A DNA stretch of 64,000 nucleotides from Fibrobacterales bacterium Fibro_02 (GCA_001603905.1 LVAE01000091.1:30265-94264); one strand, 5' to 3'. Numbered from the stretch's first letter, positions 32,943-42,833 are shown. Translations and numbers: made by a program. The notes: a model not told the origin generated them from the sequence alone.

Positions 32943-35900
32943 TTATTTGATCTTAATGCTCTGCGTTGCAAGCGTCTTGCCGTTTTGCGTGACTCTTGCA
33001 ATCAGGGCGCCGCGGTGCGGGAGCTTGGCGAGGTTCACTTCGGTGCGGGTTCCGTAGAAGTCCTGAGCCATCAGCTGGTTGCCGAGCAGGTCAAAGATCT
33101 TCACGGTCTTGGTGCCCTGAGCCGATGCAAGCACATAGAGCTTGTTCTTGGCAACCTGCATACGGGCCTTTGCAATTTCAACAGGCTTCACGAAACCGAC
33201 GCGGTCGCTGGTGGTTTCACCCGGACCGTACCCCCACAGCAGTTTGCCCTTGCTGCGAATGACGATGTACGGGTCACGAGGCGGCTGCTGAATATCGCCC
33301 TGGTCTTTGTCCCAGTCAGGAGCGCCGTCGTAGGCCGGGGCGTCCTTGGATTCAGAGTGGGCGGTAAAACTCCAGCCGTCAGTGACTTTGACTTTGGAAG
33401 GCTCTCTGAGTGTTTCACATTTGCCATCGACCTTGGTTCCAGAAGAAATTCCGATGTCAAGACGAAGTCTGCCGCCAAGGCCAATGGTGCCGACACTGAT
33501 GGCCTGTGCCCAAGTGTAGGTATTCTTGTCTTTATTGTAGGTGTCTTCAACCTTTACGGGAGGGGTGCTTCTCAAAAGGTTTCTAAGTTCTCGGTCATTA
33601 TCGCAGACTTTATTAAAACCGCCGATGTCGTAGGCTTGACAAATGTCATTGTCGAATATGGCTCCGCAAGCGTCAATATCTTCTTCGCTTGCATCAAAAT
33701 AGATATAGGCAACAACGCTATCGAGATCTTCTAGGGTTTCGTTGACGAATTGAACATTAAAAAAGTCCATTTTATTGATCGTGTAGTGGTATGCCGTTGT
33801 ATAAACCTCGTTGGAGAAGGGCGAGGCTTCCGTGGTATCACAGTTATCGCACTTCTTTTCGTAGTAGTCGCTGCCACCATTGCTCACGAGGGTGAGGGCA
33901 GATGTCAAGACAGTGGCTGCGTTGAGTGTCACCTCGGAGATGTAGAAGTTTTCCCAACTCATTAGGTTAAGATCCGTTGAAGATGTTTTGTTAGGATTCA
34001 TTGAAGTTGTGGCGGGGTCTTGCCAGCCTACCAAGGCTCCGACAGGGGCGTTGTATTTATAAGCGAGGCCCGGCCAATTTTTGCCTTCGGGGTTTGCAGC
34101 CCTGTGGAAGGGGTGGGCATCATTCTTGTCTCCAATGCCGTACACAAACGAAATATCCCAGGGGTTTACGCCTAACAGGTAGTTTAACTGGTTGATACCG
34201 AGCTGGCGCATTTCGTTTGCCTTGAGGTCTGTACTTGCCATGGCCGGGAGTTTGATTCCTTGCTTTTCGATATCGGCTGCCACGTCGGCGTATGCCAATA
34301 CTTCAAAGATGTTGCCGGCTTGATAACCATTGAAAATCCATGCCTGATCAGTCAACATAGTGTACCAAGTGGGGTCGTATTTAACCGTGTTGCCCTTGTA
34401 GCTAACATCATTTGTCGGTAGAACGATGGAACCGGCCCCGTTACCGCTTATATCTCCAAGATTGATAATCATGCTGGCAAGGCAATCTTCGATAGCGGCA
34501 AGGCGCTCTTCTTCGGTAAGGCCATAGTCCGATGTAGCCTTGGTCTTGTCGGCAAGGATTAGTTTGTACAAGGCATAGGTGGCGTAAGCGTAGGAATTTG
34601 CATAGCTAGTATTTTTAGGCTTTTTTTCAAAGGCTTTGTCGGGGGTGGCGAACCAACCGCCTGCAAAGAATCCGGAACCTTCACCGATTTTTTGATTTGT
34701 ATAGAGCTCTGTGTTACGAATCATATCGTCGGCGTAATCCTTCTTGCCTGTAGCGTACAGGAGCGCCACCGAGGCGAGGGCCAGGTCGTCGGCAAAATCG
34801 TTGTTGCCCATGAGGGCGCTTGTCCCCCACCCGGCAGCAATCTTGTTGTTTTTGAAAGTCTTGCCTTGAACCAAATCCTTGGCGAAGGCATACATCTTTT
34901 CGGCGACAACTAGGCAGCTATCCGCGAACTTCTGGTCGTATTTGGCGTAATCCTTGCTGAGAATGGCAAGGCCAGCAGCAATTTCACTGGAAATGTTGGC
35001 GCCGAGTTCCCCCAGGCGTACATCGCGTTCGGCAGGGCCTCCGCGGCTGGTAACGGTTACATAGTCTTGAACTTCTGGGCGTCCCCACCAATGGTGATCT
35101 TTTACGAAGTTACCCACAGAAACGGGCATGTCGTCAACAACGCCCTTGGCGAATTCGTAAGCCCTCAAGAAAAAGTCTGCTCCGTGCTTGGCTTCGCGCA
35201 AAACATCGGGCACTCCGTCGGTCTTCACGAATTCACCTTGGTTGTAGGCGTAGTGGTCCACATCCTTAGTGGGATTGGTTGCAGACATTACGGCGAGAGC
35301 CATAAAGGCGAAAGACTGTGTCTGTGATTCCTTCAGATGGTCACCGCTATCGTACCAGCCGCCTGCCAAAGAACCTGCCTTGGATTCGGTAAAACCACTT
35401 TCTGTATTATTGTTTCCATCTGCTGTGACGAAACCGCCACCATCTTTTAAGTGGCTCGGGCCGTGGAACCACGATTCGGAATTACCGCTACGCTGGATGC
35501 CAAAGAACTTCAGGGAGGCGTCTTTTGCCATGGTGTAAACGTCATCGCTCACAATGAAGGTGCTGGAGATTTCGTCCCCGACCTTGATACGCAGGCGCTT
35601 TTCGGTAGGTACGTTCTGCGGGATTTTGCCGACAAAGATATTGCCTTCAGGTCCGGTGATTTCAACTTTATAGCGCATTTGGTCGTTTGTAGCGGCATCT
35701 GTACCAGCAATAATGGTCCAGTCGCTCTTGGTGGCCGTTCCGGTTGCGGTGAATGTTCCTGTTACCTTGGTGCTGAGCGACTTGCCGTCTGCATCTACGA
35801 CTTCAAATTCCGTCGCCTTGCTGCCCACAAAGTAGAACTGGCGTTCCGTGTCGCTCTTGAGGTAGCCCGCCTGGTTCACGCGGATCGGCGAAATCTTGGT

Positions 35901-36161
35901 GTTGATGGCGTCGAGGTAGGCTTGGTCCAGGGTGTCGGGCATCAGGGCGCCTGCCTTGAAGCTTGCGGGCGTTGCCTCTTTCGGAAGCATACCTGTTTTC
36001 TTGGTAATCGTCGTATCGAAATTTTCGAAGACCTTCGCGTCCCAGCTCAAGGGCCAGGTCGGGCGAATCAGGTCGTAAGGCGTGGTAGCGGCCATTGCTG
36101 CAGTTGCAGAAAGAGCGGCCAAGGTAGAGGCTATAACCCCCGTCGACTTTTTAAGATGCAT
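32943..36161 (-). CDS. Secreted GH9 endoglucanase with C-terminal sorting domain
   Basis: 1072 residues. Signal peptide 1-24 (ending ATAAMA). An N-terminal immunoglobulin-like domain (about 85-205; ISPIRVNQAGYLKSD) of the CelD type precedes the GH9 catalytic domain (about 210-775). GGWYDSGDH at 268-275 carries the catalytic Asp region, NYLLGVNPWDISFVYG with HPFHRA the His signature, and SEVTLNAA the Glu of the proton donor. It should hydrolyse beta-1,4-glucan internally by inversion. About 780-1000 is a carbohydrate-binding-like beta region not assigned. The last ~70 residues (KIFDLLGNQLMAQDFYG ... ALIARVTQNGKTL ... SIKIK) match the type IX-like sorting pattern. Confidence 0.93.
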   Translation of the reverse strand: MHLKKSTGVIASTLAALSATAAMAATTPYDLIRPTWPLSWDAKVFENFDTTITKKTGMLPKEATPASFKAGALMPDTLDQAYLDAINTKISPIRVNQAGYLKSDTERQFYFVGSKATEFEVVDADGKSLSTKVTGTFTATGTATKSDWTIIAGTDAATNDQMRYKVEITGPEGNIFVGKIPQNVPTEKRLRIKVGDEISSTFIVSDDVYTMAKDASLKFFGIQRSGNSESWFHGPSHLKDGGGFVTADGNNNTESGFTESKAGSLAGGWYDSGDHLKESQTQSFAFMALAVMSATNPTKDVDHYAYNQGEFVKTDGVPDVLREAKHGADFFLRAYEFAKGVVDDMPVSVGNFVKDHHWWGRPEVQDYVTVTSRGGPAERDVRLGELGANISSEIAAGLAILSKDYAKYDQKFADSCLVVAEKMYAFAKDLVQGKTFKNNKIAAGWGTSALMGNNDFADDLALASVALLYATGKKDYADDMIRNTELYTNQKIGEGSGFFAGGWFATPDKAFEKKPKNTSYANSYAYATYALYKLILADKTKATSDYGLTEEERLAAIEDCLASMIINLGDISGNGAGSIVLPTNDVSYKGNTVKYDPTWYTMLTDQAWIFNGYQAGNIFEVLAYADVAADIEKQGIKLPAMASTDLKANEMRQLGINQLNYLLGVNPWDISFVYGIGDKNDAHPFHRAANPEGKNWPGLAYKYNAPVGALVGWQDPATTSMNPNKTSSTDLNLMSWENFYISEVTLNAATVLTSALTLVSNGGSDYYEKKCDNCDTTEASPFSNEVYTTAYHYTINKMDFFNVQFVNETLEDLDSVVAYIYFDASEEDIDACGAIFDNDICQAYDIGGFNKVCDNDRELRNLLRSTPPVKVEDTYNKDKNTYTWAQAISVGTIGLGGRLRLDIGISSGTKVDGKCETLREPSKVKVTDGWSFTAHSESKDAPAYDGAPDWDKDQGDIQQPPRDPYIVIRSKGKLLWGYGPGETTSDRVGFVKPVEIAKARMQVAKNKLYVLASAQGTKTVKIFDLLGNQLMAQDFYGTRTEVNLAKLPHRGALIARVTQNGKTLATQSIKIK

Positions 36162-36185
36162 ATCATCCTCCGATTATTCAGATTC

Positions 36186-36213
36186 AATATAGCATCTTTC
36201 GTCTTTTTTGCAA
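36186..36213 (-). promoter_or_regulatory. Probable promoter of the GH9 gene
   Basis: On the minus strand TTGCAA (36213-36208), a 16-base spacer and TATATT (36191-36186) lie 24 bases before the start codon. A GGAGG ribosome site follows. Confidence 0.6.
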
Positions 36214-36246
36214 GTAAAATATAAGTTTTGGTAACCTATGTCACAG

Positions 36247-37455
36247 TTATTCGAATCGTAGCGCTTCGATGGGGTCCAGGCGAGATGCCTTGCGGGCCGG
36301 GTACCACCCGAAAAAGACTCCGGTGGCAAAGCACACGGCAAAGCTCACGATTACGCTGGTCACCGAGACACTCATGGGCATGTTGAAGACAATCTTCACG
36401 ATTTCGGAGGCGGCTATGCCGAGCGCGATTCCGATAACGCCTCCGAGCAGGCTGATAATTACCGATTCAAACAGAAACTGGAACATAATGTCCTTGCCGC
36501 GGGCACCGATAGCCATGCGGAGGCCGATTTCTTTAGTACGCTCTGTGACGGATACGTACATGATGTTCATGATTCCGATACCACCTACGAACAAACTAAT
36601 TCCTGCGATAATTGTGAGTACCAAGGAGATCATGTCGGAGGTACTCGTGATGGTCTGAATCATTTCTTCTTGAGTAAACACGCGGAACGGGTCGGTGGGC
36701 TTTGTCCAGCCGCGGCGTTCCTTCAAGATTCCCATGATTTCTTCGGTCGCCTTTTCGGCATAGCCTTCGCCGATAGAGTTCGCGAAAATCTGGCGGATAT
36801 TCGTAGTCGCCGAGAAGCGCTTCATCACCGTCTGGTAAGGCGTGAAAATGACGTCATCGTTATCTTGTCCAAAATCGCCGGAGCCTTTCGCCTTCAATGT
36901 GCCGATGACCTTCAGGGGAATGTTCCTGTAGCGGATGGTCTTGCCGATGGGATCGCCTTCGGGGAACAGGTTCTTGACGACGGTCTGCCCGATGACGCAG
37001 ACCTTGGACATGCGGTCCGTAACATCGTCGAACATTACGCCGTCCTCGATTTCGTAATTACGGATCTTCAGGTAGTCTGCGGAAATTCCGCTCAAGGTCG
37101 TGGGGGAGTTGTTGTTGCCGACAATCGCCTGCCCGCCTACGGTCATCATCGGCGAGACTCCGTCAATGTAGGTGGCGTTTTCGCGGATGGCGATGATGTC
37201 CGCTTCTTCGAGGAGTTCGCTGGTAGATTCCTGCTGCACACCGCCGCGGCGGTCGCGGTTCGGCATGATGATAATGGCGTTCGAACCCATCGCGGTCATC
37301 TGTTCCTTGATGGAGATTCGGGAACCTTCGCCCATGGCGACCATAGCAATCACTGCCGCAACACCGATCACGATGCCAAGCACCGAAAGGAAAGTGCGCA
37401 TGCGGTTACGGAGCAGCGCCTTGAGTGCAATTTTTATTAAAGTAAGTGGAGACAT
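36247..37455 (-). CDS. MacB-like ABC transporter permease
   Basis: 402 residues. Typical MacB/FtsX topology: an N-terminal helix ([30 protein letters not shown]), a large periplasmic domain (about 50-270) and three C-terminal helices (about 280-305, 330-360, 365-390). It ends with [16 protein letters not shown], the conserved tail. MacB-type transporters are mechanotransmitters that export proteins or small molecules with a periplasmic adaptor and TolC. The ATPase is a separate gene upstream. A TolC-family gene is at 49638 but is not adjacent. Confidence 0.92.
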   Translation of the reverse strand: MSPLTLIKIALKALLRNRMRTFLSVLGIVIGVAAVIAMVAMGEGSRISIKEQMTAMGSNAIIIMPNRDRRGGVQQESTSELLEEADIIAIRENATYIDGVSPMMTVGGQAIVGNNNSPTTLSGISADYLKIRNYEIEDGVMFDDVTDRMSKVCVIGQTVVKNLFPEGDPIGKTIRYRNIPLKVIGTLKAKGSGDFGQDNDDVIFTPYQTVMKRFSATTNIRQIFANSIGEGYAEKATEEIMGILKERRGWTKPTDPFRVFTQEEMIQTITSTSDMISLVLTIIAGISLFVGGIGIMNIMYVSVTERTKEIGLRMAIGARGKDIMFQFLFESVIISLLGGVIGIALGIAASEIVKIVFNMPMSVSVTSVIVSFAVCFATGVFFGWYPARKASRLDPIEALRFE

Positions 37456-37473
37456 AAGCTAATTCCTAGAAGT

Positions 37474-37506
37474 GTCATCCTGGAGCCGTCAGGCGACGGG
37501 ATCCAG
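37474..37506 (+). repeat. Repeat family 2, forward copy C
   Basis: GTCATCCTGGAGCC, then GTCAGGCGACGGGATCCAG: the ends match the copies at 31866 and 32028, and the middle differs. It lies between two genes of one ABC transporter. Confidence 0.75.
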
Positions 37507-37516
37507 TTCTAAAGTT

Positions 37517-37554
37517 CTGGATTCCCTCCCGCGCTTCGCTTGGTCGAGAATGAC
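37517..37554 (-). repeat. Repeat family 2, inverted copy
   Basis: On the minus strand it begins GTCATTCTCGACCAAGCG and ends GGGAATCCAG. It pairs with the forward copy 10 bases away to form a long hairpin in the transporter message. Confidence 0.75.
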
Positions 37555-37565
37555 TTTAATAAATG

Positions 37566-38315
37566 CTATTCCTCAAACTCCTCCGGAGGTGGTAACGCTT
37601 CAAAGGCGGCCTTGGCGTCCTGTACGTTCTCGTTCTTCACGTCTTTTTTCAGGAGTCCATCGCGCAGCGTAATGGTGCGCCCGCTAAAGGTCGCGATGTC
37701 AGGTTCGTGCGTCACGAAGGCGATGGTCTTTCCTTGACGGTTCAGCTCCTGGAAAATCATCATGATCTCATAGCTGGTCCTTGTGTCCAGGTTGCCGGTC
37801 GCTTCGTCGGCGAGGATAATCACCGGGTCGTTGACTAGGGCGCGGGCGATTGCGACTCGCTGCTGCTGGCCGCCCGAAAGCTGGTTCGGCAAATGGTTCA
37901 TGCGGCCTTCGAGCCCGACCATTTTTAACGCTTCGATGGCGCGGCGGTGTCGTTCCGCAGCAGACACACTAGAATTATATAATAGGGGAAGCTCCACGTT
38001 TTCGATGGCGGTGGTTCGGCTGAGCAGGTTGTAACTCTGGAAAACGAACCCGAGTTTCTTGCTGCGGATCTTGGCGAGGGCGTCACGTTTCAGTTTCTCG
38101 GTATGCTGACCGTCTAGGATATATTCGCCGGAGGTCGGCTTGTCCATGCAGCCCAAAATGTTCAGCATGGTCGACTTGCCCGAACCGGAGGTTCCCATGA
38201 TGGTCACGAACTCACCGGGGTATATGTCGAAGGACACCCCACGCAGGGCGTGGACGGTCTCGTCACCCATTTTGAAGTCACGACGGATGTTCTGGATAGA
38301 TAAAATCGGGTTCAT
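37566..38315 (-). CDS. MacB-like ABC transporter ATP-binding protein
   Basis: 249 residues. Walker [14 protein letters not shown]-loop FVFQSYNLL, signature [15 protein letters not shown], Walker [14 protein letters not shown] and the switch His in FVTHEPD are intact. It belongs to the LolD/MacB ATPase group and pairs with the permease at 36247. Start ATG 38315 begins the conserved domain ([13 protein letters not shown]); an upstream in-frame ATG at 38339 is possible, and neither has a strong ribosome site. The two genes are separated by 110 bases holding a repeat pair. Confidence 0.92.
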   Translation of the reverse strand: MNPILSIQNIRRDFKMGDETVHALRGVSFDIYPGEFVTIMGTSGSGKSTMLNILGCMDKPTSGEYILDGQHTEKLKRDALAKIRSKKLGFVFQSYNLLSRTTAIENVELPLLYNSSVSAAERHRRAIEALKMVGLEGRMNHLPNQLSGGQQQRVAIARALVNDPVIILADEATGNLDTRTSYEIMMIFQELNRQGKTIAFVTHEPDIATFSGRTITLRDGLLKKDVKNENVQDAKAAFEALPPPEEFEE

Positions 38316-38383
38316 AATCACTAATTTGATGACTATCAATGACTTTTGGTTGCAATTTTACAGTTTTTTGCACGATTTTTGGG

Positions 38384-38399
38384 TGTGATTTGACTCACA
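38384..38399. promoter_or_regulatory. Crp/Fnr-type operator before the OmpA-family gene
   Basis: TGTGATTTGACTCACA is an exact TGTGA-N6-TCACA match. TACATT at 38425-38430 is a possible -10, which would put the operator about 45 bases upstream of the transcription start, near the class II activator position. It also lies 69 bases before the divergent ABC ATPase gene. Confidence 0.6.
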
Positions 38400-38511
38400 A
38401 GTGGTTTGAATCTGTCAAAAATGCTACATTGGAAGTAAAATGTAACAAAGACGTATTTGAATTAAATCAATGTGTTTTTGTTGAAGTTGCCTTTTTTCAA
38501 AGAGGGATACA

Positions 38512-40785
38512 ATGAAAAAAATCATTGGATTATCACTAGTCGCGGGAGGCCTCGCCTTTGCCCAGTCCGGGCTTATGGGCGGTACCTCCGGTATTCATCA
38601 ACACAATGCCTACACGCTAGGACAATGGGGTGTCGAAATCGGTACCGGTGGAGACGTCTCCTTCGACTCCTGGTCCCTTTCCCGTGGTGGCGCGGTTACG
38701 AGGGATGGAAAGTACGATACATTCCATGAATGGTCCGGTACTTTCGCTGGCAACTTCCATGCCGCTATCGGTCTCTTGGACTTCTTAGACCTCGGTGCAT
38801 CGCTCCCGATGAACTACGACCATGCTAACCTGCATGGTGGTGGCGAAAGCGGTATCTGGGCATTTAGGCCGGGCGACCTCGACATCTGGTTGAAGGCCAA
38901 TGTCGTTGGTAACGAAGCAAGCTTGTTTGCTATGGCTGCCATGGTTGACGTCTATCTCCCGACCGGTACGGAAGCACGCGGTGTGCGTCCCCGTCATGCC
39001 TGGTATTTGAGCGAAGACGGTGAAGTGACCGATCCGTATACTTCTGGTGAAGTGAACGTCGGTGGAACTTTGATCTTCACATTGAACTTCGGCGCACTTG
39101 GGGTGCCGGTCGTGTGGAACACCCATGCTGGATTTGTATATGCCGGCGACGGACAGAGCACCCTGGTCTATGGTACCGGCGTGAACTACATCGCTACCGA
39201 CTGGTTGGAAGCCTTCGTGGAATTCTCCGGCGAAATGCGTGTTGAATCCGGTAAGTACCGTCGTGACCCGATGGACGACCCGATGCGACTCACTCCGGGT
39301 CTCCGTTTCCACCTGCCGTGGAACATCGACTTCGCTATGGGCGTCGATATCGCAATCCGCACCCTTGCGAACCTCGGTTACGACTACAAGGACGAAATGC
39401 ATAGCAACGAGTCTCACCTCGTTTACTATGAAAACGACCACGACACCAAGTTTACCTACGGTTACGCTCCGACCCCGACGATTGCCGGTACTGCAGCCCT
39501 CATCTGGCGTATGGCAAACAAGGATAAGGACGAAGACAAGGACGGCGTGATTGATAGCAAGGACCAGTGCGCTCATACTCCGGAAGTCGCTACGGTTGAC
39601 TCCGTGGGTTGCCCGATCGACTCCGACAAGGATGGCATGATCGATGGTCTTGACCAGTGCCCGAACACTCCGGAAGGTGCCGAAATCGATACGGTTGGTT
39701 GCCCGATGGACAGCGACAAGGACGGCATCTATGACGGTTTTGACAAGTGCCCGGAAACTCGCGAAGGTGCCGCTGTTGATTCTGTCGGTTGCGAACCGGA
39801 CTTCGACAAGGACGGCGTACCTGATGCTCTCGACAAGTGCCCGAACACTCCGGCTGGCGTGAAGGTTGACTCTGTCGGTTGCCCGATGGATACTGACAAG
39901 GATGGCGTCTATGACGGTATTGACAAGTGCCCGGATACTCGCGAAGGTGCCCAGGTGAACGCTGAAGGCTGCGAAGGCGACTTCGACGGCGACGGTGTAC
40001 CTGATGCTCTCGACCAGTGCCCGAACACCAAGCAGGGTATGACTGTTGACTCCACGGGTTGCCCGGCTGATACCGATAAGGACGGCGTACCGGATGGTGC
40101 CGACCAGTGCCCGAACACTCCGGAAGGATTGAATGTGGATAACAACGGCTGCCCGCTTGACTTCGACAAGGACGGCGTTGCTGACGGTATTGACCAGTGC
40201 CCGAACACTCCGGCTGGCGTGCCTGTTGACTCTACGGGTTGCAGCGCCGACGAAGACAAGGACGGTGTGCCTGATGCTCTTGACAAGTGCCCGAAGACTC
40301 CGGCAGGTGCTCCGGTGGATACCGTGGGTTGCCCGCTCGACACTGACGCCGATGGCGTGCCTGACTATCAGGACAAGTGCCCGAACACTCTCCCGGGTGT
40401 CGAAATCGACAAGAAGGGTTGCCCGCTCAACAAGAAGGAAGACCTTGAACAGTTGAAGAAGGGTATCCAGTTCCAGACCGGTTCCGCAAAGCTCACGAAG
40501 GCGAGCTACAAGACCTTGGACGATATCATCTCCCTGATGAAGAAGATCAAGGTTGCTCACCTCGAAGTCCAGGGCCATACCGATAACACTGGTTCTGCTG
40601 AAACCAATAAGAAGCTGTCTCAGGCTCGTGCCCAGGCTGTGGTGGATTACTTCCTGCAGAAGGGTATCGAAGAAGACCGCGTCCGCGCCGTTGGTTTCGG
40701 TCCGGACAAGCCGATTGCTGACAACAAGACCAAGAAGGGTCGTGCTCAGAACCGTCGCGTAGAACTGGTTCCGTTCCAGCTCTAA
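38512..40785 (+). CDS. OmpA-family outer-membrane protein with ten thrombospondin type 3-like repeats
   Basis: 757 residues. The signal peptide is KKIIGLSLVAGGLAFAQ. Residues ~20-335 form a beta-barrel-like domain. Residues 340-640 are ten 30-residue repeats of the form DxDKDGVxDxxDxCPNTPxGxxVDxxGCP, whose Asp-rich loops bind calcium and whose two Cys per repeat form disulfides. Residues 650-757 are an OmpA C-terminal peptidoglycan-binding domain (VQGHTDNTGSAETNKKLSQARA ... GRAQNRRVEL). It links outer membrane and cell wall, with the repeats as a stiff spacer. A Crp-like site lies upstream. The message probably accumulates strongly and ends at a clear terminator. Confidence 0.94.
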   Translation: MKKIIGLSLVAGGLAFAQSGLMGGTSGIHQHNAYTLGQWGVEIGTGGDVSFDSWSLSRGGAVTRDGKYDTFHEWSGTFAGNFHAAIGLLDFLDLGASLPMNYDHANLHGGGESGIWAFRPGDLDIWLKANVVGNEASLFAMAAMVDVYLPTGTEARGVRPRHAWYLSEDGEVTDPYTSGEVNVGGTLIFTLNFGALGVPVVWNTHAGFVYAGDGQSTLVYGTGVNYIATDWLEAFVEFSGEMRVESGKYRRDPMDDPMRLTPGLRFHLPWNIDFAMGVDIAIRTLANLGYDYKDEMHSNESHLVYYENDHDTKFTYGYAPTPTIAGTAALIWRMANKDKDEDKDGVIDSKDQCAHTPEVATVDSVGCPIDSDKDGMIDGLDQCPNTPEGAEIDTVGCPMDSDKDGIYDGFDKCPETREGAAVDSVGCEPDFDKDGVPDALDKCPNTPAGVKVDSVGCPMDTDKDGVYDGIDKCPDTREGAQVNAEGCEGDFDGDGVPDALDQCPNTKQGMTVDSTGCPADTDKDGVPDGADQCPNTPEGLNVDNNGCPLDFDKDGVADGIDQCPNTPAGVPVDSTGCSADEDKDGVPDALDKCPKTPAGAPVDTVGCPLDTDADGVPDYQDKCPNTLPGVEIDKKGCPLNKKEDLEQLKKGIQFQTGSAKLTKASYKTLDDIISLMKKIKVAHLEVQGHTDNTGSAETNKKLSQARAQAVVDYFLQKGIEEDRVRAVGFGPDKPIADNKTKKGRAQNRRVELVPFQL
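39529..40434 (+). repeat. Tandem 90-base coding repeats (type 3-like)
   Basis: Ten imperfect 90-base units, each with a conserved GACAAGGAYGGC start and TGCCCGAACACTCC middle. They encode the repeat region of the OmpA-family protein. Confidence 0.92.
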
Positions 40786-40805
40786 TCTTCGACTGACATA
40801 AGTTG

Positions 40806-40837
40806 AAAAAGACGCTCGCCAAAGGCGAGTGTCTTTT
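40806..40837 (+). terminator. Terminator of the OmpA-family gene
   Basis: AAAAAGACGCTCGCC and GGCGAGTGTCTTTTT pair (one G-T) around AAA, with a T tract. It may also act for the converging GtrA gene. Confidence 0.92.
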
Positions 40838-40887
40838 TGTATATGCGATTAACGAAAAGAGGTTGCTCTATTGCCTTCGCTCGGCAT

Positions 40888-41298
40888 TTATTTAAATACC
40901 CACTTCTTGTAGAGGGTGAAGCTTGCGATGACGTACACGCCGTTCGCGACGATGTTTGCGAAGAAGCTGGGCTTCATGTACTGAGAAATAAAGTTGGTGA
41001 AGCTTTTGCACCAGGTGGTGTCGAGGGCGTAGACGGTCGCTTCGAGGGTGGCGAGGTTGAGCAGGTAGGCGGCGACGAAGACGATGACGAATCGGATGAC
41101 TTCGGTGCGCTTGCGGTTCTTGCTCTTGAAATTCCAGAGGCGGTTCATCAGGTAGCTGTTGATGGCGCCGAAGATAAACCCGAGGAAATTGGAAAGTTCC
41201 AGGTTCCAGTCGAGCAACTGGTGCATCACCCAGACCGAGGCCAAGGTAATGAGCGTGTTCATGACGCCGATCAAGTTGTATTTGATGAAATGCTTCAC
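40888..41298 (-). CDS. GtrA-family membrane protein
   Basis: 136 residues with four membrane helices (about 8-28, 35-52, 68-88, 108-130). FIKYNLIGVMNTLITL at the N-terminus and NFLGFIFGAINSYLMNRLWNF are hallmarks of GtrA (PF04138). Members are thought to flip polyprenyl-linked sugars or assist surface glycosylation. No glycosyltransferase is adjacent; a GT2 gene is at 55176. Divergent from the CoA-transferase gene with 35 bases between starts. Confidence 0.88.
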   Translation of the reverse strand: MKHFIKYNLIGVMNTLITLASVWVMHQLLDWNLELSNFLGFIFGAINSYLMNRLWNFKSKNRKRTEVIRFVIVFVAAYLLNLATLEATVYALDTTWCKSFTNFISQYMKPSFFANIVANGVYVIASFTLYKKWVFK

Positions 41299-41333
41299 GC
41301 GGAAAAATCTAAAAAATTATTTTTTACGCCACT

Positions 41334-42821
41334 ATGAGCTGGTTCGATTCGAAAAAGTGTAGCGCGGTCGATGCCGCGGCGATGATCAACGATGGCGATG
41401 TGCTCGGGGTTTCTGGTTTTACCTTGGCGGGTTACCCCAAGGAAGTTCCCACGGCTTTGGCCGCGCGTGCCGAGGAACTTCACGCCGAAGGGAAACCCTT
41501 CAAGATTACGCTTTTTTCGGGAGCCTCTACGGGCGACAGCTGCGACGGTGCCCTGGCGCGTGCCGGTGCGGTGAGCCTCAGGATGCCTTACCAGAGCAAT
41601 CCGAGTCTTCGCAAGGCGATCAACGCGGGCGAAATCAAGTACATCGACGCGCACCTGGGCAAGATGGGTTACCTGGTGCGTACCGGTGCGGTGCCTGCGC
41701 CGACGGTCGCCATCATTGAAGTTTCTGCGATACTGGGCGACGGTCGCGTGTGCCTTTCGACTTCGGGCGGAAACTCGGTGACTTACCTGGAGATGGCACC
41801 GAGGATTATCCTGGAGTTGAATACGCGTCTCGGAGATTCCTTTATGGGAATCCACGATACAGCTCTCCCGGAACTTCCTCCGCATGCCAAGCCGCTCCCC
41901 ATCTATAGCGCAGGCGATCGTGTTGGCGGTGAATTTGTCAAGATTGATACGAATAAAGTAATTGCCGTTGTCGAGACTTCCCGTCTTGACGAGGTGAATC
42001 CGTTTGTGGAACCCGACGAAGTCTCCAGGAATATCGGCGAACGCATTCTAGACTTTATCTGTTTCGAAGAGAGCAAGGGCAGGCTCCCCAAGGGGCTTGC
42101 ATTCCAGAGCGGCGTGGGTAAAGTCGCTAATGCTGTTTTGAGTGCCATGTCCGACGACAGCCGCCTCGAAACCATCGACCTTTATACTGAAGTGATTCAA
42201 GAGGCTGTATTCCCGCTGCTGAAAAAAGGAAAACTCGGTGTCGCTTCGGGCACTGCTCTTACTTTGTCTGAAGGGGCGCAGAAGGAATTTGTCGAAAACA
42301 GTGCCGAATGGAAAAAGCACTTGGTGCTTCGCCAGCAGGAAGTGAGCAATAGCCCCGACGTGATTCGCCGCGTGGGAGTCATCTCGATGAACACTGCGCT
42401 CGAAGCCGATATCTTCGGCAACGTGAACAGTAGCCTGGTTTCGGGCTCCTCGATGATGAACGGAATCGGCGGTGCTGCGGATTTTGCAAGGAACTGTGCC
42501 CTCGGATTTTTCCTGACGCCCTCGGTCGCGAAAAATGGCGCCATCAGCTCGATTGTGCCTTACGTGAGCCATGTGGACCAGACGGACCATGACACAATGA
42601 TTTTCGTGACGGAGCAGGGCCTCGCTGACCTGCGTGGGCTTCCCGCCGAGGAACGTGCGCGCCTGATCATTAAGAATTGTGCCCATCCCGATTTCCGCGA
42701 ACCGCTGACGGACTTTTTGGAATATAGCCTGAAGCATGCCAAGGGAATCCACATGCCGATTGCCCTGGAAAGGGCTTTCGAGATGCATCGTCGCTTCCTC
42801 GAAACGGGAAAGATGCTGTAA
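41334..42821 (+). CDS. Acetyl-CoA hydrolase / CoA-transferase family protein
   Basis: 495 residues of the acetyl-CoA hydrolase/succinyl-CoA:acetate CoA-transferase family. SGFTLAGYPKEVP at the N-terminus, SSMMNGIGGAADFARN (oxyanion region) and MIFVTEQGLADLRGL near the C-terminus are typical. The catalytic Glu is expected near residue 290, but I did not fix it. The enzyme would move CoA between acetate and succinate, which fits an organism fermenting glucose to succinate and acetate. A terminator follows directly. Confidence 0.9.
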   Translation: MSWFDSKKCSAVDAAAMINDGDVLGVSGFTLAGYPKEVPTALAARAEELHAEGKPFKITLFSGASTGDSCDGALARAGAVSLRMPYQSNPSLRKAINAGEIKYIDAHLGKMGYLVRTGAVPAPTVAIIEVSAILGDGRVCLSTSGGNSVTYLEMAPRIILELNTRLGDSFMGIHDTALPELPPHAKPLPIYSAGDRVGGEFVKIDTNKVIAVVETSRLDEVNPFVEPDEVSRNIGERILDFICFEESKGRLPKGLAFQSGVGKVANAVLSAMSDDSRLETIDLYTEVIQEAVFPLLKKGKLGVASGTALTLSEGAQKEFVENSAEWKKHLVLRQQEVSNSPDVIRRVGVISMNTALEADIFGNVNSSLVSGSSMMNGIGGAADFARNCALGFFLTPSVAKNGAISSIVPYVSHVDQTDHDTMIFVTEQGLADLRGLPAEERARLIIKNCAHPDFREPLTDFLEYSLKHAKGIHMPIALERAFEMHRRFLETGKML

Positions 42822-42833
42822 GATCCCTCGATT

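Noticed and set aside
39529..40434. Regular 90-base repeats as a possible CRISPR array
   Set aside because: There are no spacers; the units are contiguous coding repeats with conserved protein sequence.
38785..40578. A 597-codon antisense frame across the OmpA-family gene
   Set aside because: Generated by the 90-base repeats read backwards; the sense frame has a signal peptide and OmpA domain.
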